Source of the DNA: JADGHX01 sp037200125 | GTDB taxonomy: Bacteria > Pseudomonadota > Gammaproteobacteria > Steroidobacterales > Steroidobacteraceae | DNA: 64,000 nucleotides | NCBI GenBank assembly: GCA_037200125.1 | Contig: JBBCGS010000006.1 | Coordinates: forward strand, 744,001 to 808,000 | Direction: 5' to 3' | Part shown: positions 7,721 through 17,647 of the stretch, piece by piece | Numbering within the stretch: position 1 is the stretch's first letter | Layout: every line of letters begins with the position of its first letter | The notes under the pieces: generated by a model | The model's database searches: none | What the model saw: only the letters and a program-made list of their open reading frames with translations | Told to the model about the DNA's origin: nothing | Translations under genes and position numbers: made by a program

Positions 7721-8902
7721 ATGACCTCCTCTGTCGCCGACGCCAGCCTGATTGCCAACAGCCCGTCCGTTTATACGGACCTGAGCGGCTTGTCTGCGCT
7801 CAAGCGCGAAGCGCAGACGCAGAGCCCCGAGGCGGTGCGCAAGGTCGCGCAACAGTTCGAGAGTGTGTTCGCGAAGATGGTGCTGTCGTCGATGCGACAG
7901 GCCAGTTCCAGTTTTGGCGACCAGCTGTTCGGGAGCGACCAGCAGCAGTTTTACCAGGGCATGTTCGACGACCAGCTCTCTGTCGAGTTGACGAAAGGTA
8001 AAGGCCTGGGGTTGGCCGACATGCTCGTTCAGCAGCTCACTCGGTCAGGACTCGTCAAGGGCGGTGACGCCGCCAAAGGTGACGCTTCTGGAGCCGCTGA
8101 TGCCGCCGGTAAGAAAGATGCGTCGTTTATCGGCGCATCTACAGGCGCCGACATGAAGCGCGATTTTCTGATCAACGCCGCGCGCGGCGCACAGAGGGCG
8201 TTCCCGACAACGCCCTCCGCACCCGTCCAAGGGAACGGCGAGTCGAGCGAGAAACCCGTCTCATCCACGCTGCTCGGAACAACCAGCGAATCCGCCCTCG
8301 ACGCCACTACACACTTCATCGACAAGATGCTCGCGGGCAACGCCGAGGCAAACGCGTCAAAACAGTGGCAGGCCGGTTCGCCCGAAGAGTTCGTGCAACA
8401 GCTGTGGCCCTGCGCGCAGGAAGCCGGCAAGGCGCTCGGCGTGGATCCGAAACATCTGCTGGCGCAGGCGGCCCTCGAAACAGGTTGGGGCAAGTCCCTG
8501 CCCTGCGACACCGACGGCACGACCAGTTTCAACTTCTTCGGCATCAAGGCCGGCGATTCCTGGCAGGGAGATAGCGTTTCAGTGAAGACACTCGAGTTCG
8601 AAGGCGGCGTGCCCGTCCCGCGGCAGGCGAAGTTCCGTTCCTACGACTCCGCAGCCGACAGCTTCCGCGATTATGTTGATGTTCTGCGTAACAACCCGCG
8701 CTACGCGGACGCGCTGAACACGGGCAGCGATGCCAAGGCTTTCGCCCACGGACTTCAGCGTGGCGGTTACGCCACCGACCCGCGATATGCAATGAAGATC
8801 GAGGCGATTGCACAGAATCTCGGCGCCCGCGCGCCGATTTCCGAGACGGCGCTCAAGTCTTCGACAACAGCGCCGATGACACAACCGATGGACCTGTTCT
8901 GA
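7721..8902 (+). CDS. flgJ: FlgJ, rod cap with peptidoglycan hydrolase domain
   Basis: A dual-function protein: the N-terminal half caps the growing rod and the C-terminal half opens the peptidoglycan. Residues about 35-105 hold the rod-capping motif (VAQQFESVFAKMVLSSMRQA, then YQGMFDDQLSVELTKGKGLG). A long Ala/Gly-rich linker covers about 110-215. The glucosaminidase domain follows (HLLAQAALETGWGKSLP, with the catalytic Glu in that segment, then SFNFFGIKAG). At 393 residues it is longer than enteric FlgJ (about 310), mostly because of the linker. Confidence 0.95.
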   Translation: MTSSVADASLIANSPSVYTDLSGLSALKREAQTQSPEAVRKVAQQFESVFAKMVLSSMRQASSSFGDQLFGSDQQQFYQGMFDDQLSVELTKGKGLGLADMLVQQLTRSGLVKGGDAAKGDASGAADAAGKKDASFIGASTGADMKRDFLINAARGAQRAFPTTPSAPVQGNGESSEKPVSSTLLGTTSESALDATTHFIDKMLAGNAEANASKQWQAGSPEEFVQQLWPCAQEAGKALGVDPKHLLAQAALETGWGKSLPCDTDGTTSFNFFGIKAGDSWQGDSVSVKTLEFEGGVPVPRQAKFRSYDSAADSFRDYVDVLRNNPRYADALNTGSDAKAFAHGLQRGGYATDPRYAMKIEAIAQNLGARAPISETALKSSTTAPMTQPMDLF

Positions 8903-8909
8903 GGCCGGC

Positions 8910-10823
8910 ATGGGTAATTTCCTTTCGACAAGCGTCTCCGGCCTGCTCGCGTTCCAGCGTGCGATCGATGCCACGAGCCAGAACATCTCGAACGTCAGCA
9001 CGCCGGGCTACAGCCGGCAGCGCGTCGACCTCGCTGCGCGCCCCGCGCAGATGTATGCCAACGGCTGGGTCGGCAACGGCGTCCAGGTAAACACCACCGC
9101 GCGCGTCTACGACGACATGCTCGCGGACCAGGTGCGTGTCTCGTCGAGCAGCTTCAGCAGCCTCGATTCGTACACCACGTTCATGAATCGCGTGAACGAC
9201 ATGTTCTCGAACACGACGACGGGCCTCACCCCGTCGCTGCAGAAGTTCGCGAACGCGATGCAGGACGTGGCGAACAACCCCACGAACTCCTCGTCCCGGC
9301 AGGTGCTGCTGAGCGAAGCGAACGGGCTGACGGATCGCCTGCAGTCCTACAACACGCAGCTCACCCAGCTCAGCAAACAGATCGAAACCTCGATCAGCGG
9401 CGAGGCCTCGGAAATCACCACGCTCTCCACGGGCATCGCCAACCTCAACGACCAGATCTCCGCGGCTTACGCGCGCGCCAACCAGCCGCCCAATGACCTG
9501 CTGGACCAGCGCGACCAGCTGCTCGACCAGCTCGCGACGCATGTGGACATCACCACCGTCAAACAGGGCGACGGCGCGATCAACGTGTTCGTCGGCAGCG
9601 GCCAGCCGCTCGTCGTCGGCAAGGACGCGTCCTCGATCGTGACGACCACCGACCCGTACGACACCACTCGCCAGACCATCGGCCTCAAGGGCCCGGGCGG
9701 CACGCCGGTCGACATTACCGCCAGCATCACGGGCGGCTCGCTCGGCGGCACGATGGCTTTCCGCAGCGAAGTGCTCGACCCCACGCGCAATGCGCTGGGC
9801 CGCATCAGCGTCGTGCTGGCGGATACGATCAACGAGCAGCATCACGCCGGCATCGACCTCAACGGCAATGCCGGCACGGATCTCTTCAAGGTGGGCAGCC
9901 CAACGGTGCTCGCTCACGCCGCGAACACCGGCACCGGTGTTCCGACTGTCACGCGCACGGATGACACGAAGCTCACGACGTCGGACTACATCCTGACGAA
10001 GACGTCCGCAGGAACGCCGCCGGCGCTGGACACCTGGGCGCTGCGGGACGCCGCCACAGGCGCGCCTGTGACCATGACCGGAACCGGCACGGCTTCCGAC
10101 CCTTTCAAGGCCGACGGCCTGGAAATCGTCGTGAACGCGAGTGCCGCGGTCAACGATCGCTTCGAGATCCGCCCCACGCGTGACGCGCCGACCGGACTCG
10201 GCGTCGCGATCACCGATCCCGGCAAGATCGCGGCGGCCGCGCCGATCCGTACGGCGGCGGCGGCTGCCAACACCGGCACGGGCACGATCACCGCAGGCAG
10301 CGTCGTGGACGCGACAGACGCGAACCTGCGCACCACGTCCACGATTCAATTCACGGGGGCGAACACCTATTCCATCAACGGCGCCGGCTCGTTCACCTAT
10401 ACGGCGGACCAGCCGATCGTCATCAACGGCGCATCGGTCACGATTTCCGGCTCGCCGGCCGTCGGCGATACCTTCACGATCAGCGACAACACCGGCGGCA
10501 CAGGCGACAACCGAAACATCCTTGCGATGTCGGATTCGCTTTCGAATCCGGTCATCAACAACGGCACGACCTCGCTGAACAGCGCGACCAGCAGTCTCGT
10601 CGGACAGATCGGCTCGCAGGCGCGCCAGGTGCAGTCGAGCCGGGACGCGCAGCAGATCGTGCAGCAGGAAGCCTCCGACGCTCGCGACTCCGTCTCGGGC
10701 GTGAACCTCGACGAGGAAGCGGCGAATCTCATCAAGTATCAACAGGCGTATCAGGCCGCCGCGCAGATGATCAGTGTCGCGAGCCAACTGTTCGACTCCA
10801 TCCTCGCGGCGGTCAGGAACTGA
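8910..10823 (+). CDS. flgK: FlgK, hook-filament junction protein 1
   Basis: The first junction protein between hook and filament. The 637 residues carry the HAP1 N-terminus (STSVSGLLAFQRAIDATSQN, TPGYSRQRVD) and the C-terminal coiled coil SGVNLDEEAANLIKYQQAYQ. The central region has Thr/Gly-rich beta-type segments. It starts 7 bases after flgJ and ends 2 bases before flgL. Confidence 0.95.
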   Translation: MGNFLSTSVSGLLAFQRAIDATSQNISNVSTPGYSRQRVDLAARPAQMYANGWVGNGVQVNTTARVYDDMLADQVRVSSSSFSSLDSYTTFMNRVNDMFSNTTTGLTPSLQKFANAMQDVANNPTNSSSRQVLLSEANGLTDRLQSYNTQLTQLSKQIETSISGEASEITTLSTGIANLNDQISAAYARANQPPNDLLDQRDQLLDQLATHVDITTVKQGDGAINVFVGSGQPLVVGKDASSIVTTTDPYDTTRQTIGLKGPGGTPVDITASITGGSLGGTMAFRSEVLDPTRNALGRISVVLADTINEQHHAGIDLNGNAGTDLFKVGSPTVLAHAANTGTGVPTVTRTDDTKLTTSDYILTKTSAGTPPALDTWALRDAATGAPVTMTGTGTASDPFKADGLEIVVNASAAVNDRFEIRPTRDAPTGLGVAITDPGKIAAAAPIRTAAAAANTGTGTITAGSVVDATDANLRTTSTIQFTGANTYSINGAGSFTYTADQPIVINGASVTISGSPAVGDTFTISDNTGGTGDNRNILAMSDSLSNPVINNGTTSLNSATSSLVGQIGSQARQVQSSRDAQQIVQQEASDARDSVSGVNLDEEAANLIKYQQAYQAAAQMISVASQLFDSILAAVRN

Positions 10824-10825
10824 AG

Positions 10826-12028
10826 ATGAGAATCTCGACGGCGGGAATCCACAACGCGGCGCTGGGCCAGATGATGGCCAAGAGCGCCGCGCTCGCGAAG
10901 ACCCAGAACCAGATTGCGGCGGGCACGCGCATCCTGACGCCGGCGGACGATCCGATCGGTGCCGCGCAGGGGCTCGAGCTCGATCGCGCGCTCGCCGAAT
11001 CGCAGCAGCAAGGCAAGAACACGACCGCGGCCACCAATCGGCTGTCGCTCGAAGAACAGACTCTTGGCGACGCCACCTCGCTCCTGCAGCGCGTCCGTGA
11101 CCTCACGGTCGAAGCGAACAATCCCACGCTCGATGACGGCGCGCGCAAGTCGATCCTGTCCGAAGTGCAGGTGCGCTACCAGGATCTCGTCGATCTTGCG
11201 AATCGCAAGGACTCGAACGGCGAGTACCTCTTCTCCGGTTATTCCACGCTGACACAGCCTTTCGTGAAGTCCGGCGGCACCGTCACCTACCAGGGCGACG
11301 ACGGCACGCGCGTGCTCCAGACCGGCCCTTCACAACGCGTGACGGACGGACATCCCGGCTCCGCCGTGTTCATGAACATCCCGCAAGGCAACGGCACGTT
11401 CCTCACCGGCGCGGATACGGCCAACACGGGCTCCGCGACGATCGATGTCGGCACGGTCACCAATGCCACAACCTGGGGCGCCGGCGGCACGTTCACGATT
11501 CATTTCACGAGCCCGACGGACTACGAGGTGCTCGACAGCACCAACACGCAGATCTCGACGGGCACGTATGCTTCGAGCGGCACGGGCATCACGATCAATG
11601 GTGCGCAGGTGCAGATCACCGGCGACGCCGCGATGGACGATAAATTCACCGTCGGGCCCGCGGGCGCCGAGGACATGTTCTCCGCAGTGGGCAAGCTCCT
11701 CACCACACTGCAGCGACCCAGCGGGTCGACGTCACAGAACGCGCAGTTCGCGACGGAGATGGGCCAGGCGCTCAAGCAGATCGACAACTCGCTTGAGCGC
11801 ATCTCGGATGTCCGCTCGGAAGTGGGCGCGCGCCTCGCGGTGCTGAGCGATTCGACGGACGACCAGGCCAATCGGCAGCTCGACCTGAAGACCCAGCTCT
11901 CGCAGATCCGCGACCTGGATTATGCCGACGCCATCACAACCCTGAACATCCAGCTTTCCGGTTTGCAGGCGGCACAACAGTCTTACGCGAAGATCGCCGG
12001 GCTGAACCTGTTCAACTACCTGCGATAG
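10826..12028 (+). CDS. flgL: FlgL, hook-filament junction protein 2
   Basis: The second junction protein, on which FliD and flagellin assemble. The 400 residues have the flagellin-like N-terminus (MRISTAGIHNAALGQMMAKS, ILTPADDPIGAAQGLELDRA) and a C-terminal helix SDSTDDQANRQLDLKTQLSQ with DLDYADAITTLNIQLSGLQA. The gap to flgK is 2 bases, so the genes are translationally linked. It ends the flgB-flgL run; fliC has its own promoter. Confidence 0.95.
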   Translation: MRISTAGIHNAALGQMMAKSAALAKTQNQIAAGTRILTPADDPIGAAQGLELDRALAESQQQGKNTTAATNRLSLEEQTLGDATSLLQRVRDLTVEANNPTLDDGARKSILSEVQVRYQDLVDLANRKDSNGEYLFSGYSTLTQPFVKSGGTVTYQGDDGTRVLQTGPSQRVTDGHPGSAVFMNIPQGNGTFLTGADTANTGSATIDVGTVTNATTWGAGGTFTIHFTSPTDYEVLDSTNTQISTGTYASSGTGITINGAQVQITGDAAMDDKFTVGPAGAEDMFSAVGKLLTTLQRPSGSTSQNAQFATEMGQALKQIDNSLERISDVRSEVGARLAVLSDSTDDQANRQLDLKTQLSQIRDLDYADAITTLNIQLSGLQAAQQSYAKIAGLNLFNYLR

Positions 12029-12063
12029 TGAGACGCGCATCGCCTTTACGGAAAGTCGCGTAC

Positions 12064-12090
12064 TCAAGTTCCCCCGCATAGCACCGATAC
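12064..12090 (+). promoter_or_regulatory. Sigma-28 (FliA) promoter for fliC
   Basis: TCAA at 12064-12067, a 15-base spacer and ACCGATAC at 12083-12090 fit the FliA consensus TAAA-N15-GCCGATAA. It lies about 100 bases upstream of the fliC start, where the class III filament promoter is expected. This gives fliC, flaG and fliD late expression after FlgM export. Confidence 0.75.
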
Positions 12091-12192
12091 AGGGCTCAGT
12101 ACGCGAGCTGACCACCAAGGGTCGCCGCAGGTAAGCCAAGGGCTCCGGGCGAAGTGGTAACGGGGTCAGGTCAAAATCGAGGAGTTTTTTAA

Positions 12193-14238
12193 ATGCCCCA
12201 GGTAATCAATACGAACGTGATGTCGCTGAATGCTCAGCGCAACCTCACGACGTCCGGTAACGCGATGGCCACGGCCATTCAGCGTCTGTCTTCGGGTCTG
12301 CGCATCAACAGCGCGAAGGACGACGCGGCCGGTCTTGCGATCTCGGATCGTATGACCACCCAGATCTCCGGCCTCAACCAGGCCGTCCGCAATTCGAACG
12401 ACGGTATCTCGCTCGCGCAGACGACTGAAGGCGCCTTGCAGGAAGTCACGAACAACCTGCAGCGCATTCGTGAGCTGGCCGTGCAGTCGGCCAACGCGAC
12501 GAACAGCGACAGCGACCGCGCCGCTCTCGACCAGGAAGTGCAGCAGCGTCTCGCTGAAATCACCCGTATCGCCTCGCAGACCTCGTTCAACGGTCGCAAG
12601 GTGCTCGACGGCTCGTTCGGTAACGCGGTGTTCCAGGTCGGCGCAAACGCCGGCGAAACGATCAGCCTCGGCCTCAGCGCCAACATGAAGGCGAGCGCGG
12701 TCGGGCAGATTGCCCAGACCACGTCGGCTGACATCAGCGGCATGTTCACGTCGGGCGTGACGCTCGCCGCCGGCGCCCTGACGGTCGGCGGTAACGCCGT
12801 CGCGGCCGGCACGTACACCTCGGCCGCCCAGCTGACCACGGCGATCAACACCGCTGGCGCCACGGGCCTGACGGCGACCGCCACCGGTAACACGATCAGC
12901 TTCACCAACAGCACGGGCTCCGCGATCGCGATCGGCGGCACCGCGAACCCGCTCGGCATCACGACGGTGGCGGCGGCGACGACTCTCGGTGCGGGCGTCG
13001 CGCTTGCGGCCGGCGACCTGACCATCGGTGGTCAGAACGTCACGGGCACGTTCACGACGGCGGCCGGTCTGATCACGGCGATCAACGGTCTCGGCATCAC
13101 GGGCCTGACGGCGGCGGCGAGCGGCAACGAGATTTCGCTGTCCAACGCGACTGGTTCGGCGATCGCGATTGGCGGTACCAACAACATCCTGGGTGCCACC
13201 ACCGTCGCCGCGCAGACGACGGCCACTGGTACGCCCTCGGTGTTGAACGTCACGACGACCGGTGTTGCGGACTTCTCCACCACCAACGCGTCGTTCACCG
13301 TTGACAGCACCACTGTCACGCTGACTGCGGACTACACGACCGGAGCGGGCTGGACCGACGCCGCTACGGCCATCGGGACGCAGTTGGGCGCGGGCTACAC
13401 GGTCGGGTACAGCGGCGGTGTGCTCTCGATCACCCGCAATGACACGGCGTCGGCGCACACCGTCACTGTTACGGGTGCGGACGCCGGCGCGACTGGCGTG
13501 GGCATCACGAACACGACTGGCTCGGTCGGTACTGCCGACAGCACGACCGCAGGTACGGCGACCAGCACCGGCGTGGACGCTGCGGTCACGGCTACTGGCA
13601 CCACCACGAACGGCGCGGCTTCGGCCGACATGACCGTGGCCTTCTCGGCCGCGAGCATGACGCTCGCCGCTGCCGCGCTGACCATCAAGCTCGGTGCGAA
13701 CGGCTCGGTGGTGGACCTGGCCGGCACGTATGCCGATGGCCAGGCGCTGGCGGATGCGATCAACAACAAGGTGGGCGGTTCGTACGCTTCGTACGACACG
13801 ACTGCCAAGACGCTGACGCTCATGGCTGGCGACGACATCACCCTCGGCGGCACGAAGTACGGCGCCGGCGCGGGTAACTTCGGGTTTGCGGCGGCCTCGA
13901 CGACGGTTGCTGCCGACACGAACTACCTCGACACGGTGAACGTGAAGAGCACGGCGAAGGCCAACGAGTCGCTGCTGCGTGTCGACGCGGCGCTGAACTC
14001 GGTCAGCACGCTGCGCAGCACACTGGGCGCCATCCAGAACCGCTTCCAGTCCACGATCAACAGTTTGCAGGCTGTGTCCGAGAACCTCTCGGCCTCACGC
14101 AGCCGCATCCTGGATACGGACTTCGCGGCCGAGACGGCAAACCTGACCCGCTCGCAGATTCTGCAGCAGGCCGGTACCGCGATGGTTGCGCAGGCGAACT
14201 CTGTTCCGCAGAACGTCCTGTCGCTGCTCCGCGGCTAA
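12193..14238 (+). CDS. fliC: Flagellin with enlarged central domain
   Basis: The filament subunit. It has a strong Shine-Dalgarno (GAGGAG at 12179-12184). The N-terminal D0/D1 region (PQVINTNVMSLNAQRNLTTS, RLSSGLRINSAKDDAAGLAI) and C-terminal D1/D0 region (ILDTDFAAETANLTRSQILQ, ending NVLSLLRG) are canonical. At 681 residues it is larger than usual. Residues about 188-264 and 268-343 are two tandem copies of a domain with the shared core ATGSAIAIGGT. A third Thr/Ala-rich region (350-580) follows. Cysteine is absent, as in most flagellins. The central part is the variable surface of the filament. Confidence 0.96.
   Translation: MPQVINTNVMSLNAQRNLTTSGNAMATAIQRLSSGLRINSAKDDAAGLAISDRMTTQISGLNQAVRNSNDGISLAQTTEGALQEVTNNLQRIRELAVQSANATNSDSDRAALDQEVQQRLAEITRIASQTSFNGRKVLDGSFGNAVFQVGANAGETISLGLSANMKASAVGQIAQTTSADISGMFTSGVTLAAGALTVGGNAVAAGTYTSAAQLTTAINTAGATGLTATATGNTISFTNSTGSAIAIGGTANPLGITTVAAATTLGAGVALAAGDLTIGGQNVTGTFTTAAGLITAINGLGITGLTAAASGNEISLSNATGSAIAIGGTNNILGATTVAAQTTATGTPSVLNVTTTGVADFSTTNASFTVDSTTVTLTADYTTGAGWTDAATAIGTQLGAGYTVGYSGGVLSITRNDTASAHTVTVTGADAGATGVGITNTTGSVGTADSTTAGTATSTGVDAAVTATGTTTNGAASADMTVAFSAASMTLAAAALTIKLGANGSVVDLAGTYADGQALADAINNKVGGSYASYDTTAKTLTLMAGDDITLGGTKYGAGAGNFGFAAASTTVAADTNYLDTVNVKSTAKANESLLRVDAALNSVSTLRSTLGAIQNRFQSTINSLQAVSENLSASRSRILDTDFAAETANLTRSQILQQAGTAMVAQANSVPQNVLSLLRG
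12754..13221 (+). repeat. Two tandem flagellin insertion-domain repeats
   Basis: Codons 188-264 and 268-343 of fliC encode two related segments of about 76 residues. Shared blocks include LAAG-LT-GG near each start, AIN plus TGLTA in the middle, and TGSAIAIGGT near each end. They look like Flagellin-IN-type hypervariable domains made by internal duplication. Confidence 0.75.
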
Positions 14239-14254
14239 TCGAGATGAGTAACGC

Positions 14255-14641
14255 GTGACGGAGCTCGTCAGAGCGATGTCCGAGCAGGCGGCGACGGCAA
14301 CCCCGTCGCCGCCTGCCGTTGCTTTTGAGCACGCCGTCACTGACAAGGCTGCGCCCGCCGCGCAGCATGCGACATATGCGGCAACGCCTGCTCCGGCTCC
14401 CCCGCCCCCCGATCCGGGCGAGGAAGTGATGAAGGCCGTGGCCGCGCAGATCGAGTCCTATCTCAGGGCCAATGGGCGCGACCTGCAATTCAGCGTCGAC
14501 AGCGAAACCGGGCAGACCGTAGTCACCGTGCGCGACAAGTCGACGGGCGAAGTGATTCGCCAGATTCCGAACGCGGAGGCCTTGCGAATTTCGCGGGCGC
14601 TCGGCCAGCAACCGAATGCCCTGATCGACATTTCCATCTAG
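14255..14641 (+). CDS. flaG: FlaG family protein
   Basis: FlaG influences filament length in other bacteria. The 128-residue product has a low-complexity Ala/Pro-rich N-terminus and a C-terminal FlaG domain: YLRANGRDLQFSVDSETGQT, then VRDKSTGEVIRQIPNAEALR. The start is GTG 14255, or ATG 14276 with a shorter leader; the conserved part is unaffected. It lies between fliC and fliD, its usual place. Confidence 0.88.
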   Translation: MTELVRAMSEQAATATPSPPAVAFEHAVTDKAAPAAQHATYAATPAPAPPPPDPGEEVMKAVAAQIESYLRANGRDLQFSVDSETGQTVVTVRDKSTGEVIRQIPNAEALRISRALGQQPNALIDISI

Positions 14642-14658
14642 GGACCGAAGACTCAAAC

Positions 14659-16032
14659 ATGGCGACCAGCGCAATTTCCACGGGCGGCCTCGACGTCCCC
14701 ACGCTCGTGAGCCAGCTCGTCACGGCCGAGCGCACCACGTACCAGACACCCATCACGGCGCGCGAGACGAAGGCCACCGTACAGCTGTCCGCCGTTTCGA
14801 GTTTGAAGGGTGCGCTGTCTTCGTTCCAGACCACAGTGGCCGGCCTCAAAGACGCCGCCAACTTCACGCCGCGCTCAACGAGCTCGAGCGATGAAGATGT
14901 CTTCACCGCCACATCGACTGGCGACGCTTCGACTGGCAGCTATGACGTGCAGGTGATTGCCCTTGCCAAGGCGCAGCAGCTGGCCTCCAGCGCGTTTACG
15001 GCCGGCAGCACCGCGGTCGTCGGTACGGGCAAGCTGACTGTCACCTACGGCGACAAGACGTTCGACGTCAACATCGATTCGACGAACAACACGCTCGCTG
15101 GCGTCCGCGATGCCATCAACAAGGCAACCGGCAACACCGGCGTGCAGGCGACCATCCTCAATGAACAGGGTGGCTCGCACCTGGTGCTCACATCCGCGCA
15201 GACCGGCGCCGCGAGCACCATCAAGATCGCCGCGAGCGGTGGCGACGGCGGGTTGGCACAGCTTGCATACAACGGTGTCGACACCGCGTCCATGACGCAG
15301 GTGCAGGCCGCGCAGGACGCGCACATCAAGATCGCCAACTTCGACCACTACAGCTCGACGAACGTCGTGACGGATGCGGTCGACGACGTCACGCTGTCGC
15401 TCAAATCCACGTCCACCGATCCCGTGACGCTCAGCATTACGGAAGACACGGCCAGCCTCAAGCAGAAGGTCACGCAGTTCGTCCAGGCCTACAACCAGCT
15501 GTATTCGACCTTCACGAATCTGCGCAGCTACGACGCCAACAGCAAGGCCGCCGGCCCGCTGCTCGGCGACGCCCTGCTCCGTGGCATTGAAGGTCAGATC
15601 GGCCTCGATCTGTCGAACCCTGTCAGCGGTGTCACGGGCCCCTATACAACGCTCGCGTCCATCGGCGTGACACGCCAGGCCGACGGCATGCTGGGGCTCG
15701 ACAGCGCCAAGCTCGATAAAGCTCTGACGGCGGATCGCACTTCGGTCGCGAAGGTCTTCGGCGGCGACAACGGCGTGGCCGCGCGACTGTCCACCGACCT
15801 CACCAGCGCCCTGAAGAGCGGCGGCGCGATCGACGCGCGCACCACCTCGCTCAACGCGGATCTGAAGAAGGTGCAGGACGACAACGATGCGCTCGATGCC
15901 CGCATGCAGGTCCTCTCGGACCGCTACACCAGGCAATACACCGCGCTCGACACGCTGCTCACGCAGATGCAGGGCACTTCGGATTTCCTGACCAGCCAGC
16001 TCGCATCGCTGCCGGGCGGCAGCAGCAAGTAA
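14659..16032 (+). CDS. fliD: FliD, filament cap protein
   Basis: The cap that inserts flagellin at the filament tip. The 457 residues start with the family block ISTGGLDVPTLVSQLVTAER, have FliD D2/D3-type segments, and end with a coiled coil (LSDRYTRQYTALDTLLTQMQ, then SDFLTSQLASLPGG). fliS and fliT, which often follow, are absent here. A convergent outer-membrane protein gene begins 18 bases later. Confidence 0.95.
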   Translation: MATSAISTGGLDVPTLVSQLVTAERTTYQTPITARETKATVQLSAVSSLKGALSSFQTTVAGLKDAANFTPRSTSSSDEDVFTATSTGDASTGSYDVQVIALAKAQQLASSAFTAGSTAVVGTGKLTVTYGDKTFDVNIDSTNNTLAGVRDAINKATGNTGVQATILNEQGGSHLVLTSAQTGAASTIKIAASGGDGGLAQLAYNGVDTASMTQVQAAQDAHIKIANFDHYSSTNVVTDAVDDVTLSLKSTSTDPVTLSITEDTASLKQKVTQFVQAYNQLYSTFTNLRSYDANSKAAGPLLGDALLRGIEGQIGLDLSNPVSGVTGPYTTLASIGVTRQADGMLGLDSAKLDKALTADRTSVAKVFGGDNGVAARLSTDLTSALKSGGAIDARTTSLNADLKKVQDDNDALDARMQVLSDRYTRQYTALDTLLTQMQGTSDFLTSQLASLPGGSSK

Positions 16033-16050
16033 GCGCCTCGACGACGCGCT

Positions 16051-17646
16051 TCACCGCGCAACGTCGAGCGAGATGCCGTAACGCTGTAGCGAAGTGCCCT
16101 CGAGGCGTCTCAGTGTTGCGCGGGCGGTTTGCAGGTCGAGTCGCGCCTGCAGGTTCGCGACTCGCGCGGACTCCAGGTCTGTTTGCGCTTCCAGTACGCG
16201 GCGGCTCGTCGAGAGGCCCGCGCGAAAGCGCTCCGTTTCCGCTTCGTACTGACGCCGGGAGAGATCGGCGGCCTGGCCGGCGATGGTCACGCTCTCCCGG
16301 CTGGTTTCTACGTCGCGGACGGCGTTGCGGACCGCGACCAGCACATCCTGCTCCAGTTGCTTTTCCCTCAGTTCGGCTTGCGTGAGCGCGAAGCGGCTCT
16401 GGCGGAAACGCGCCTTCTCGGCGACGCGTCCCAGCGGATAGGTGATGCTGATGCCGGCTTGCCAGTTGTGGCCGTCCGGTTCGGTGATGCCCGAGAACGA
16501 GCCGCGACGCGTGCTGTCACCGCCGTTGAAGCCCAGGGCGAGATCCAGATCCACGGAAGGCAGCAGATCGTTCCGGGCGAACGCCACGTCGAGCTGGGCG
16601 ATCTCCAGGCTCGAGCGCGCGTTGCGAAGTGCGGGGTAGCGCTCTGTCGCGAGTCGATAGGAGCTTGCGATCGTCGGCGCGGGCTCGTTGGTGTCTTCGT
16701 CCGCACGGGTCGCGCCTAACGGCGTGTCGAACTGGAATCGGCCGATCAGCGCGGTGAGTGCGTCTTCGCTCGCATGCACGGTGCGCTGCGCGTCGAGCAC
16801 GCTGCGGCGTGCGTTCGCGACGCCGACCTCCGCCTGTAGCACGTCGAGGCCCGTTGCCATTCCGGCCGTGCGGCGCGACTGCGCCTCGTTCAAGAGGGCC
16901 TGTGCGAGCTGCAGGCTTGCGCGGAAGACCTGCAGCTGATCGCGGGCGCCCGTCACGATGTAGTAGGCGTTCTCGGTTCCCTGGATGACATCCAACGCGC
17001 GGCTTTCGTAGTTGTTGCCGGCGACGTCGAGGCCCAGTTCGGCGCGGCGGATGACCTGTGAGTTGAGGCGCGTGCCGAAACCCTTGAGCAAGGGTTGTGT
17101 CACGGCGAGCGTGACGTCGGAGGTGTAGGCGGGACTGAGCGCGGCGACCGCAGGGTCGATGTTGAAGTGGTTGTTGTTCAGGCCGAGGCTCAATTGCGTG
17201 CCCGTGAGCAGGCGTTGGGATACGGCGGCACTCGCGTCGACGGTCGCGGTCATCGTTGACGGCAGGCTGAGGTCGGGGTCTATCGCGCTTCGGGTGACGG
17301 CCTTTCCCGTCGTTGCCGAGAAGATCGGCAGGAAAGTGCTGCGGGCGATGGGGACGTTGTCCTGCGCGATGGAGAGGGACTGGCGCTCGATCTCGAGGTC
17401 GAAGCCTCTTGCCAGGGCGAACTTTATGCATTCTTCGAGGGTGAGGATGGGGCCTGACGCCTCGGGCGTCGTGGCCTCGACCAGCGCTGCGGGCGCTGCG
17501 GGCGCTGCAAGCGCGGCGGGCGCGGGCAGTACGCTGCCGGGCGGCGGAGCGTTGGCCGGCGGCGTGGGCTGCTGGGCCATCACCAGCGCACACACGAGCG
17601 CAGGCACGAGCCCGAGCAGCCCCGCGCGTGATCGCCTTGGGCTCAC
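16051..17646 (-). CDS. TolC-like outer-membrane efflux channel
   Basis: An outer-membrane exit duct for a tripartite pump. The GTG start at 17646 gives a Sec signal peptide (RRSRAGLLGLVPALVCALVM), an Ala/Pro-rich linker to about residue 60, then two outer-membrane efflux repeats built of long helices (TLEECIKFALARGFDLEIER at the first; AFARNDLLPSVDLDLALGF at the second). The 531 residues are typical apart from the linker. The stop of the adaptor gene is 1 base upstream of this start, so the two are translationally coupled. No inner-membrane pump gene lies beside them. Confidence 0.88.
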   Translation of the reverse strand: MSPRRSRAGLLGLVPALVCALVMAQQPTPPANAPPPGSVLPAPAALAAPAAPAALVEATTPEASGPILTLEECIKFALARGFDLEIERQSLSIAQDNVPIARSTFLPIFSATTGKAVTRSAIDPDLSLPSTMTATVDASAAVSQRLLTGTQLSLGLNNNHFNIDPAVAALSPAYTSDVTLAVTQPLLKGFGTRLNSQVIRRAELGLDVAGNNYESRALDVIQGTENAYYIVTGARDQLQVFRASLQLAQALLNEAQSRRTAGMATGLDVLQAEVGVANARRSVLDAQRTVHASEDALTALIGRFQFDTPLGATRADEDTNEPAPTIASSYRLATERYPALRNARSSLEIAQLDVAFARNDLLPSVDLDLALGFNGGDSTRRGSFSGITEPDGHNWQAGISITYPLGRVAEKARFRQSRFALTQAELREKQLEQDVLVAVRNAVRDVETSRESVTIAGQAADLSRRQYEAETERFRAGLSTSRRVLEAQTDLESARVANLQARLDLQTARATLRRLEGTSLQRYGISLDVAR

Positions 17647-17647
17647 G

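Noticed and set aside
8853..10787. Open frame of 644 codons antisense to flgK
   Set aside because: The flgK reading is unmistakable; the antisense text has no recognisable family and no ribosome site.
12166..13458. Open frame of 430 codons antisense to fliC
   Set aside because: Arises from the repetitive codon use of flagellin; Arg/Gly/Asp-rich and not protein-like.
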